Assembly: GCA_002396325.1 (NCBI GenBank)
Contig: DGXM01000133.1
Span: 1-5,143, forward strand
Length of the DNA stretch: 5,143 nucleotides
Origin: Treponema sp. UBA4232
GTDB taxonomy: Bacteria; Spirochaetota; Spirochaetia; Treponematales; Treponemataceae
Direction of reading: 5' to 3'
Shown in pieces: positions 1-5,143 of the stretch. The notes beneath the pieces are model-generated. The model had not been told where the DNA came from. It saw only the letters and a list, made by a program, of their open reading frames with translations, and searched no databases. A program made the position numbers and the translations under genes. Positions within the stretch are counted from its first letter, which is position 1. Each line of letters begins with the position of its first letter.

Positions 1-3000
1 GGTGACCAGATGGCTATCCACGTGCCTCTTACACAGGCCGCTCAGATGGAATGTTGGACACTCATGCTTTCTGCACGCAACCTTCTTGACCCTGCAAACG
101 GAAAGACAATCGTATATCCTTCCCAGGACATGGTTTTGGGAATCTACTATATGACTTCCGTAAAGCCGCACGCAAAGGGAGGCCCGGTTGTCGTTACGGA
201 AAAAGACGGAAAGATTGACACAACTCCTACAGTGGCGGTTATGGCTTCCTATGTGGAGGACAAGGGCGACGGCGTCCGCATTGAGCACAAGAGATTCAAT
301 TCCGCCGATGAGGTTCGCCTTGCCGCAATGAACGGTGTCATCGAATGGCAGACTGAAATCCGCGTCCACAAGTCTATTTTGAACAAACACCTGCATCACG
401 ATACAAATCCTGACTGCAATTATGTGCTTACATCAGCAGGCCGTCTCTCATTCAACGAGGCTATGCCGGCGGAAGTTGATTACTACAACGAGCGTCTGGG
501 AGACAAAGAACTCCGTGGAATGATTGAGAGGGTGTATCACTGCGAGCAGGACAGCGACAAGGAATTGAAATCCCTTTCTGTGGCAAAGTTCGGTACCGAA
601 AAGCCTTCTGATGAGCAGATTCAGGCCATCCTTGCCGACGGTGAAATGAGAGCGAAAATCGACAGGCTTTACAACCGTGAAAAGCCGATGGAAGACGCCG
701 AGGTTGAAAAGCTTCTCCGCGATGTGCTTCTTTCCGACCGCTCGTGGCTCACAATCCTGATGCTTGATGCAATCAAGGCGACAGGATACAAGAATGCCAC
801 ATTCTATGGAGCCACACTTTCCATGGATGACATCATCGTTCCTGAGGAAAAGAAGGACATTGTCGGAAAGACGAACAGTGAGGTCGAGGATTTCATAAAG
901 GCCACCAAACAGGGAGACATGAGAGTTTCCGAGCGCCGTCAGAATTCAATCAACGCATGGCAGAAGGCCAACGATAAATTGACCGACATCATGTACAAGC
1001 AGCTTGAGAAAGACAAGGACGGATTCAACACCATCTATATGATGGCAAACTCCGGTGCCCGTGGATCCAAGAAGCAGATTTCTCAGCTGGCCGCAATGCG
1101 TGGTTTGATGCAGAAGCCTAACGGTGAAATCATCGAACTTCCGGTCCGCTCGAACTTCAAGGAAGGTCTTTCGGTTATCGAATACTTCATTTCATCCAAC
1201 GGTGCCCGCAAGGGTCTTTCCGATACAGCTCTTAAGACTGCTGATGCCGGTTACATGACACGCCGTCTTGTTGATGTCGCTCAGAATGTCGTGGTTAATG
1301 AAGAGGACTGCGGTACAATCAACGGTATCGACTACACTGCAATCAAAGACGGAGACGAAGTGAAGGTTCCGTTGGCAGAGCGCATTGAGGGACACTACAC
1401 AATCGAGCGTGTTGTTGACCCTGTAAGCGGTGAGCTTCTTGCCGACGTAAACACTTACATCGATGAGCATCTTGCTGAAAAGATTGACAAGGCCGGTGTT
1501 GAAAAAGTGAAAATCCGCACGGTTCTTACCTGCGAAAGCAAATATGGAATCTGCGTGAAGTGCTACGGAAAGGATTTGGCACGCAACAAGATAGTGGAAG
1601 TCGGTGAGGCTGTGGGAACAATCGCCGCTCAGTCCATCGGTCAGCCGGGTACACAGTTGACTCTTCGTACATTCCATACCGGTGGTGCTGCGGATGCAAA
1701 TACATCTGATAGTACATTGAAGATGAAGTACGACGTCTATGTTTCCGAAATGTCCAATGCTGCCCACGTTGTTCTTGAAAACGGAAACTGGCTGTTCTCC
1801 CGCCGCGGTACAATGAAGGTCTGCCGTCTTTTCCAGACTTATGCAGTTGAAAAAGGCGATGAGGTGCTCGTAAAGGATGAAAGCCGTGTCCGCTCCGACA
1901 GTCCGATTATGATTAAGGGCGGAGAGAAAATCTTCCCCTCAACCAACGGAAGAATCAAAATCAGGGAAAACACCCTGTATTTGGTAAGTTCCGATCAGGA
2001 TGTCGAGGTTGCAAACGGTTCTACCATTTATGCCGCCTATACATCCGTGGGTTCCGTGATTGCGAAGAACAAGCCTTACGGTGAAATCGATCCTTTCGCA
2101 GAGCCTATTATCGCGGAAGTTTCCGGATACGTGCATTATGAGGACATTATCCCCGGTACCACTGTCGAGGAACATGACGTTGTAAAGGACGGAAAGAAGG
2201 TTCGCGAGCTTACAATCACGGATCTGCACCTTGATGTCAAGCAGCCGCGCCTTGTGATTCGTGATGATAATGGTAATGAAGTCGGTTCATATCATCTTCC
2301 GGCCGGAACTCAGATTCTGGTTGAAGACAAGCAGCATGTGGAGAAAGAGAAGGGTGTCATCCTTGCAAAGATGGTTAAGGAAGCCGCAAAGGCAAACGAC
2401 ATCACTTTGGGTCTTCCCCGTGTTTCTGAATTGTTCGAAGGTAGAAAATCAAAGAATCCTGCCGTCATTGCTCAGATTTCAGGTCTCGTGAAATTCAAGA
2501 GAGTTGTGAAGGGCAAGCGTGAGATAGTCATTACCGACGAGTATGGAAAGGAGTTTACTCATTCCGTGCCGATGAACAAGCGTCTTCTTGTGCGTGATGG
2601 TGACCATGTGAAAGCCGGTGAAAAGTTGTGCGACGGTTCAAAGGATCCGCATGACGTGCTTGCAATCCTCGGTGAGGACGAACTGCAGAACTTCCTTATG
2701 GATGAGATTCAGTCCGTGTACCTTTCACAGGGAGTTGCAATCAACGACAAGCACATTGGAACAATCATCCGTCAGATGCTTAAAAAGGTCGAGGTTGTTA
2801 AGGTCGGTGACACAAAGTTCATCTTCGGTCAGCAGGTGGATAAGTACGAATTCCATGAGGAAAATCAGCGCATAAAGAACGCCGGTCTTGAACCTGCGAT
2901 TGCGCGCCCGATGTTCCAGGGAATTACGAAGGCTGCTCTTGCGACAGACTCCTTTATTTCGGCATCATCTTTCCAGGAGACCACAAAGGTTCTTACCAAT

Positions 3001-3243
3001 GCCGCCATTGCAGGAAAAGTGGACCACTTGCGCGGTCTTAAGGAAAACGTGATTATCGGAAACATAATTCCTGCCGGTACCGGAATGAAGCAGTACAAGA
3101 ATATCAAGTTGACCGACTCTTCAAATGCGGATCTTGATCAGCAGATGGAGGAAATCCTCGAACTCAGACGTCAGGAGCGTGAGCTTTTGCGCCAGGAAGA
3201 GGAAGATATGATGGGTGGAATGGAGATGAACGAGGAGGACTAA
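1..3243 (+). CDS. rpoC: DNA-directed RNA polymerase subunit beta-prime, 5'-truncated by the window edge
   Basis: Catalytic beta-prime subunit of RNA polymerase, 1080 codons visible. The reading frame is open from base 1: the first codons read GDQ, the end of NADFDGDQ, so the Asp at 4-6 is the third Mg-binding Asp of the active site. The Met at 10 is internal, not a start. Residues below count from that Met. Rim helices of the secondary channel lie at about 278-330, FNTIYMMANSGARGS at 339-353, and the bridge helix around GARKGLSDTALKTADAGY (from 398). The second zinc site is C434, C508, C515, C518. The trigger loop starts at GEAVG (532) with its catalytic His at 556. It is split by a large SI3-type insertion (about 562-796) before DITLGLPR resumes at 797. 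The tail is acidic (EEEDMM to EED). Relative to E. coli beta-prime as I remember it there are extra blocks at about 57-94 and 178-243. rpoB should lie upstream, outside the window. Identity is certain. Confidence 0.98.
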   Translation, partial: GDQMAIHVPLTQAAQMECWTLMLSARNLLDPANGKTIVYPSQDMVLGIYYMTSVKPHAKGGPVVVTEKDGKIDTTPTVAVMASYVEDKGDGVRIEHKRFNSADEVRLAAMNGVIEWQTEIRVHKSILNKHLHHDTNPDCNYVLTSAGRLSFNEAMPAEVDYYNERLGDKELRGMIERVYHCEQDSDKELKSLSVAKFGTEKPSDEQIQAILADGEMRAKIDRLYNREKPMEDAEVEKLLRDVLLSDRSWLTILMLDAIKATGYKNATFYGATLSMDDIIVPEEKKDIVGKTNSEVEDFIKATKQGDMRVSERRQNSINAWQKANDKLTDIMYKQLEKDKDGFNTIYMMANSGARGSKKQISQLAAMRGLMQKPNGEIIELPVRSNFKEGLSVIEYFISSNGARKGLSDTALKTADAGYMTRRLVDVAQNVVVNEEDCGTINGIDYTAIKDGDEVKVPLAERIEGHYTIERVVDPVSGELLADVNTYIDEHLAEKIDKAGVEKVKIRTVLTCESKYGICVKCYGKDLARNKIVEVGEAVGTIAAQSIGQPGTQLTLRTFHTGGAADANTSDSTLKMKYDVYVSEMSNAAHVVLENGNWLFSRRGTMKVCRLFQTYAVEKGDEVLVKDESRVRSDSPIMIKGGEKIFPSTNGRIKIRENTLYLVSSDQDVEVANGSTIYAAYTSVGSVIAKNKPYGEIDPFAEPIIAEVSGYVHYEDIIPGTTVEEHDVVKDGKKVRELTITDLHLDVKQPRLVIRDDNGNEVGSYHLPAGTQILVEDKQHVEKEKGVILAKMVKEAAKANDITLGLPRVSELFEGRKSKNPAVIAQISGLVKFKRVVKGKREIVITDEYGKEFTHSVPMNKRLLVRDGDHVKAGEKLCDGSKDPHDVLAILGEDELQNFLMDEIQSVYLSQGVAINDKHIGTIIRQMLKKVEVVKVGDTKFIFGQQVDKYEFHEENQRIKNAGLEPAIARPMFQGITKAALATDSFISASSFQETTKVLTNAAIAGKVDHLRGLKENVIIGNIIPAGTGMKQYKNIKLTDSSNADLDQQMEEILELRRQERELLRQEEEDMMGGMEMNEED

Positions 3244-3263
3244 TCTTCCTTGTAAAAAAAAAC

Positions 3264-3341
3264 GTGCCGAATTCATTTGAATTCACTTGACGTACTTGCT
3301 TTGAATTCGGTACAATATTCCAACCTGTTGAATTCATTTGA
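3264..3341. repeat. Cluster of four GAATTC-centred repeats around the rpsL promoter
   Basis: GAATTC occurs at 3269-3274, 3279-3284, 3303-3308 and 3330-3335, four copies in 67 bp. The first two belong to a 10-bp tandem unit (GAATTCAYTT, 3269-3288), one helical turn apart. GAATTCATTTGA is repeated exactly at 3269-3280 and 3330-3341. An 11-bp inverted repeat with one mismatch pairs 3264-3274 (GTGCCGAATTC) with 3303-3313 (GAATTCGGTAC); it brackets the -35 box and reaches into the -10 box. The third copy lies in the promoter spacer and the fourth starts about 8 nt after the predicted transcription start. The layout resembles an operator array, but that reading is inference. Chance in AT-rich intergenic DNA cannot be excluded from one sequence. 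Confidence 0.75.
3287..3316 (+). promoter_or_regulatory. Sigma70-type promoter for rpsL-rpsG
   Basis: The -35 box is TTGACG (3287-3292) and the -10 box TACAAT (3311-3316), with an 18-bp spacer; each box is one base from consensus. The predicted start is near A3323, giving a leader of about 110 nt. A tract of nine A residues at 3254-3262 lies upstream, somewhat farther than a classic UP element. No intrinsic terminator is visible between the rpoC stop and this promoter, so rpsL-rpsG is probably transcribed both by read-through from rpoC and from this promoter. Confidence 0.8.
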
Positions 3342-3432
3342 GGGAATCTCCAAAACATCAGTTTGTGAGGTATCCTTGAATTGGCAAAATTGTCCGAGGT
3401 GCTGCTCGGCGAAAATATAGGAGAATAGGCCG
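3323..3432 (+). promoter_or_regulatory. rpsL 5' leader with a small hairpin and ribosome binding site
   Basis: Untranslated leader between the predicted start and the rpsL ATG. It contains the fourth GAATTC repeat and a hairpin CCGAG/CTCGG (3394-3398 with 3405-3409, loop GTGCTG). The ribosome binding site AGGAG is at 3419-3423, nine bases before ATG 3433, which supports that start. The hairpin ends ten bases before the ribosome binding site, so it could influence initiation. Ribosomal-protein feedback would be a precedent, but I do not recognise a known S7 or S12 target here. No leader peptide is evident. Confidence 0.5.
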
Positions 3433-3807
3433 ATGCCTACAATAAACCAGTTAATTCGTAAAGGTCGTCAGTCAGCGGCAAACAGAACAAAAGCTCCCGC
3501 GCTTCAGTCCTGCCCGCAGAAACGTGGTGTTTGCACCCGTGTTATGACAATGACACCGAAGAAACCGAACTCAGCTTTGCGTAAGATTGCTCGTGTTCGT
3601 TTGAGCAATGGAATCGAGGTTACTGCATACATTCCGGGAATTGGACACAACCTGCAGGAACACTCTGTCGTTTTGGTGCGCGGTGGACGTGTAAAGGATC
3701 TTCCTGGTGTGCGTTATCACATTATCCGCGGTACAAAAGATACTCTTGGCGTTGACGGACGCAAGCGTGCCCGCTCAAAGTACGGTGCCAAGAAGCCGAA
3801 GGCTTAA
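3433..3807 (+). CDS. rpsL: 30S ribosomal protein S12
   Basis: S12 of the small ribosomal subunit sits at the decoding centre and at the interface with EF-Tu and EF-G. The product is 124 residues, the usual bacterial length, and aligns end to end: MPTINQLIRKGRQS at the N-terminus, CPQKRGVCTRV at 27-37, TPKKPNSALRK at 41-51, GHNLQEHSVVLVRGGRVKDLPGVRYH at 71-96 and ARSKYG-KKPKA at the end. K43 and K88, where substitutions classically give streptomycin resistance in other bacteria, are both Lys, the unmutated state. D89, the residue methylthiolated in some bacteria, is present. The gene ends in tandem stops TAA TAG (3805-3810) and is followed after 16 nt by rpsG with its own strong ribosome binding site, so the two are translated separately from one mRNA. 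Identification is certain. Confidence 0.99.
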   Translation: MPTINQLIRKGRQSAANRTKAPALQSCPQKRGVCTRVMTMTPKKPNSALRKIARVRLSNGIEVTAYIPGIGHNLQEHSVVLVRGGRVKDLPGVRYHIIRGTKDTLGVDGRKRARSKYGAKKPKA

Positions 3808-3810
3808 TAG

Positions 3811-3816
3811 AGGAGG
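3811..3816 (+). promoter_or_regulatory. Ribosome binding site of rpsG
   Basis: AGGAGG matches the anti-Shine-Dalgarno core over six bases and lies seven bases before ATG 3824. It fixes the rpsG start and implies strong independent initiation in the short rpsL-rpsG spacer. Confidence 0.9.
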
Positions 3817-3823
3817 TTAGACG

Positions 3824-4294
3824 ATGGGAAGACATAAGAAATCAATTAACCGCCCGGTTATGCCTGATGAAAAGTACAACAGCCCGGTTGTTTCAAAGTT
3901 CGTCACCCGCATGATGCTTGACGGAAAGAAGCAGACTTGCTTGAATATTGTTTATGAAGCTTTTGAAAAACTCAAGGGCAAGACAGACAAGGATCCTCTC
4001 GAGGTGTTCCTTAAGGCTCTGGACAATGTGAAGCCGATGGTGGAAGTGAAGAGCCGCCGCGTTGGTGGAGCTACCTACCAGGTGCCTGTTGAGATTCGTG
4101 AGGCCCGCCGTGAGGCATTGGCAATGCGCTGGATGATTACCGCCGCCCGCAACCGCTCAGGACACGGAATGGCAGAGACTCTGGCTGCTGAATTGCTCGA
4201 TGCATTCAACAATACCGGTACCGCATATAAGAAGAAGGAAGATACACATAAGATGGCGGAGGCCAACAAGGCGTTCGCTCATTACAGATGGTAG
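3824..4294 (+). CDS. rpsG: 30S ribosomal protein S7
   Basis: S7 is a primary binder of the 16S rRNA 3' domain that nucleates assembly of the 30S head and contacts E-site tRNA. The product is 156 residues, the common bacterial length, without the C-terminal extension of some E. coli strains. Family landmarks are the N-terminal MGRHKKSINRPVMPDEKYNS, the helix with SKFVTRMMLDGKK (24-36), and the beta-hairpin and following helix RRVGGATYQVPVEIREARRE (78-97). They continue with ALAMRWMITAAR, and the C-terminus is KKKEDTHKMAEANKAFAHYRW. It is the last gene of the rpsL-rpsG unit: the stop TAG at 4292-4294 is followed 21 nt later by an intrinsic terminator. In E. coli S7 represses its own operon through the rpsL-rpsG spacer; here that spacer is only 16 nt, so such a site would have to lie elsewhere or be absent (inference). 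Confidence 0.99.
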   Translation: MGRHKKSINRPVMPDEKYNSPVVSKFVTRMMLDGKKQTCLNIVYEAFEKLKGKTDKDPLEVFLKALDNVKPMVEVKSRRVGGATYQVPVEIREARREALAMRWMITAARNRSGHGMAETLAAELLDAFNNTGTAYKKKEDTHKMAEANKAFAHYRW

Positions 4295-4315
4295 AATACT
4301 TTTTCTGACCGAAAG

Positions 4316-4345
4316 TCCCCTGTTTTGCGCAGGGGATTTTTTTTT
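4316..4345 (+). terminator. Intrinsic terminator after rpsG
   Basis: A perfect 7-bp stem TCCCCTG/CAGGGGA (4316-4322 with 4330-4336), with loop TTTTGCG, is followed by nine T residues (4337-4345). The AAAG just upstream (4312-4315) can pair with the first T residues to lengthen the stem. It starts 21 nt after the rpsG stop and should separate rpsL-rpsG transcription from tuf. Confidence 0.95.
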
Positions 4346-4376
4346 AGCTTTTATTGCAAAAAAATCTTCCTACCCC

Positions 4377-4405
4377 TTGCACAAAGTTTGCAAATAGTGT
4401 ATAAA
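4377..4405 (+). promoter_or_regulatory. Upstream tuf promoter (P1)
   Basis: The boxes are TTGCAC (4377-4382) and TATAAA (4400-4405) with an optimal 17-bp spacer. The position, about 30 bp after the terminator T tract, fits an independent promoter. Transcription should start near 4412. An 8-bp palindrome TTTGCAAA (4387-4394) lies in the spacer, and TTGCAAA also occurs at 4354-4360; whether these mean anything is unknown. Confidence 0.85.
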
Positions 4406-4411
4406 TTAGGA

Positions 4412-4709
4412 ACATTCTGCACCCGCATTGGGTGAGCCCTGCAAAGGGTTGGTTATTTGAGAAGTCAGCGGACGGTGTGTGGCTGTCCGGCGAAAATCGT
4501 AAAGTCAATCGGTTCACACCCGGTTTTCAGGTTTCCGCAGCCCTAGAATGTAGGTTCCGTCGTTGGCGGGGTCCAGAAAAGAAGCAATCCAGGGTTTTCT
4601 GACGCTCCGGCAGGCTCCTGTCTGTCGGAAGGTGGTTGTTGAACCCAAACCGGCTGTTTTTACAGTGTTCGGTGGTAGATGACCGGCTGCTTCGAAAGGA
4701 TGAAGTAGA
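4412..4709 (+). ncRNA. Unrecognised hairpin-rich RNA segment upstream of tuf
   Basis: About 300 nt downstream of P1 without a credible ORF but packed with consecutive hairpins. In order: CACCC/GGGTG (4420-4424 with 4430-4434); CCCT/AGGG (4437-4440 with 4445-4448); CGGAC/GTCCG (4469-4473 with 4485-4489); GAAAATCG/CGGTTTTC (4492-4499 with 4521-4528, one G-U); CCTA/TAGG (4542-4545 with 4551-4554). Then CAGAAAA/TTTTCTG (4574-4580 with 4595-4601, perfect); TCCGGCAG/CTGTCGGA (4606-4613 with 4622-4629, one G-U); ACCG-CTGT/ACAG-CGGT (4649-4673, with bulges); CTGCTTC/GAAGTAG (4687-4693 with 4702-4708, one G-U). The pairings come from inspection only. I see no hallmark of tmRNA, RNase P RNA, SRP RNA, T-box, cobalamin riboswitch or tRNA. 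It could be a cis-acting tuf leader or, if P2 is real, a separate small RNA; no T-rich terminator marks a 3' end. A structured RNA is likely; its function is unknown. Confidence 0.6.
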
Positions 4710-4736
4710 TTGAGCGCAAGTTCCTTCTATTATAAT
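4710..4736 (+). promoter_or_regulatory. Possible second tuf promoter (P2)
   Basis: A perfect -10 hexamer TATAAT lies at 4731-4736. The best -35 candidate is TTGAGC (4710-4715), but the spacer is only 15 bp, shorter than optimal. It lies immediately after the last strong hairpin. If active it would give a leader of about 125 nt for tuf and make the upstream RNA a separate unit. The poor spacing keeps confidence moderate. Confidence 0.4.
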
Positions 4737-4867
4737 CATCATTGTTTTGGTAAAAGTGTGTATGCGAAAGTGTCGCTAACCTTTTAGGGGTGGCATTTTC
4801 TGGCTTAAAGTGCAGCACATGAAATTATATATGCCGCAGAAAAAATCTGTAAGGCAAGGAGAAAATC
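4737..4867 (+). promoter_or_regulatory. Proximal tuf leader and ribosome binding site
   Basis: This A/T-richer stretch before tuf has little obvious structure, with only a weak hairpin CAGA/TCTG (4837-4840 with 4846-4849). The ribosome binding site AGGAG (4857-4861) is six bases before ATG 4868, which supports the tuf start. Tiny ORFs such as 4762-4779 lack ribosome binding sites and were not called. Confidence 0.6.
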
Positions 4868-5143
4868 ATGGCAAAGGAAGAGTTCAAAAGAACTAAACCT
4901 CACATGAACGTTGGTACCATCGGTCACGTAGACCATGGTAAGACCACTCTTTCCGCAGCTATCACCGCTTATTGTGCAAAGAAGTACGGTGACAAGCTTC
5001 TGAAGTATGATGAAATCGACAATGCTCCAGAGGAAAAAGAGCGTGGTATCACAATCAATAGCCGCCATCTTGAGTATCAGTCAGACAAGCGCCACTATGC
5101 ACACATTGACTGCCCCGGACATGCTGACTATGTTAAGAACATG
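4868..5143 (+). CDS. tuf: Translation elongation factor Tu, 3'-truncated by the window edge
   Basis: EF-Tu is the GTPase that carries aminoacyl-tRNA to the ribosomal A site. Only 92 codons are visible; bacterial EF-Tu is about 395 residues. The visible part is the N-terminal half of the G domain. The P-loop GHVDHGKT is at 19-26 (G1) and RGITI at 59-63, with the switch I Thr at 62 (G2). DCPGH is at 81-85 (G3), with the catalytic His at 85, followed by ADYVKNM. The ATG at 4868 is supported by AGGAG six bases upstream and by the standard MAKE start. No fusA lies between rpsG and this gene, unlike the E. coli str operon. In T. pallidum, from memory, tuf heads the S10 ribosomal protein cluster; what follows here cannot be seen. 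Regulation probably involves P1, perhaps P2, and the long leader. Confidence 0.99.
   Translation, partial: MAKEEFKRTKPHMNVGTIGHVDHGKTTLSAAITAYCAKKYGDKLLKYDEIDNAPEEKERGITINSRHLEYQSDKRHYAHIDCPGHADYVKNM

Noticed and set aside
10..12. ATG at 10 as the start of rpoC
   Set aside because: The frame is open to base 1 and the preceding codons (GDQ) continue the conserved active-site motif, so the gene starts outside the window.
1192..3358. Minus-strand open frames opposite rpoC (for example 1192-1767, 1939-2229 and 2865-3107) and one reaching into the rpoC-rpsL gap (3164-3358)
   Set aside because: They lie opposite strongly conserved rpoC codons or the rpsL promoter region, lack recognisable protein sequence, and are explained by codon bias on the + strand.
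3394..3409. CCGAG/CTCGG hairpin as a terminator of rpoC transcripts
   Set aside because: It is short, not followed by a T tract, and located inside the rpsL leader after the promoter.
4505..4525. GGTTCACACCC resembling a tRNA T-arm
   Set aside because: The T-loop would lack the invariant A58, no acceptor or D-arm sequence fits around it, and the segment is better explained by the GAAAATCG/CGGTTTTC hairpin.
4679..4708. Nine-codon ORF as a possible tuf leader peptide
   Set aside because: It has no convincing ribosome binding site, it overlaps a strong hairpin, and no codon run suggests attenuation. The five-codon ORF at 4762-4779 fails for the same reasons.
4412..4709. tmRNA, RNase P RNA, T-box or cobalamin riboswitch identity for the tuf leader
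   Set aside because: The expected signatures (tmRNA tRNA-like ends, the RNase P GAGGAAAGTCC block, the T-box AGGGTGGNACCGCG, the B12 box) were not found on either strand. GGTGGTAGATGACCG at 4671-4685 only loosely resembles a T-box.
4527..4742. Minus-strand 71-codon frame across the tuf leader
   Set aside because: The peptide shows no recognisable features, the frame crosses many hairpins, and no promoter or ribosome binding site was seen for it.

Overview
The window looks like a spirochaete chromosome segment, most probably from Treponema. The EF-Tu N-terminus (with KYDEIDNAPEEK and HLEYQS), the beta-prime sequence and the order rpoC-rpsL-rpsG are as I recall them for that genus. Base composition is balanced to slightly AT-rich. 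All genes lie on the + strand, and nothing suggests a mobile element, phage, CRISPR array or laterally acquired gene. This is conserved information-processing DNA. The unexplained content is in the two long intergenic regions and in insertions within RpoC.

Layout. Positions 1-3243 hold the C-terminal three quarters of rpoC (RNA polymerase beta-prime); the window opens inside the catalytic NADFDGDQ motif. Positions 3244-3432 form a regulatory gap with no visible rpoC terminator, a strong sigma70-type promoter (TTGACG-18-TACAAT) embedded in a cluster of four GAATTC-centred repeats, and a leader of about 110 nt. Then come rpsL (S12, 3433-3807) and rpsG (S7, 3824-4294), 16 nt apart and clearly co-transcribed, closed by a textbook intrinsic terminator (4316-4345).

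Positions 4295-4867 are 573 nt without a protein gene. They hold that terminator, a strong promoter (TTGCAC-17-TATAAA), roughly 300 nt rich in hairpins that matches no RNA family I recognise, a possible second promoter (TATAAT at 4731-4736), and a less structured proximal leader. The 5' part of tuf (EF-Tu) runs from 4868 off the right edge.

The genes supply transcription (beta-prime), the decoding centre and head of the 30S subunit (S12, S7) and aminoacyl-tRNA delivery (EF-Tu). The classical str operon is rpsL-rpsG-fusA-tuf. Here fusA is absent and tuf is an independent unit with its own promoter and an unusually long structured leader. That leader is the best candidate in the window for something undescribed.
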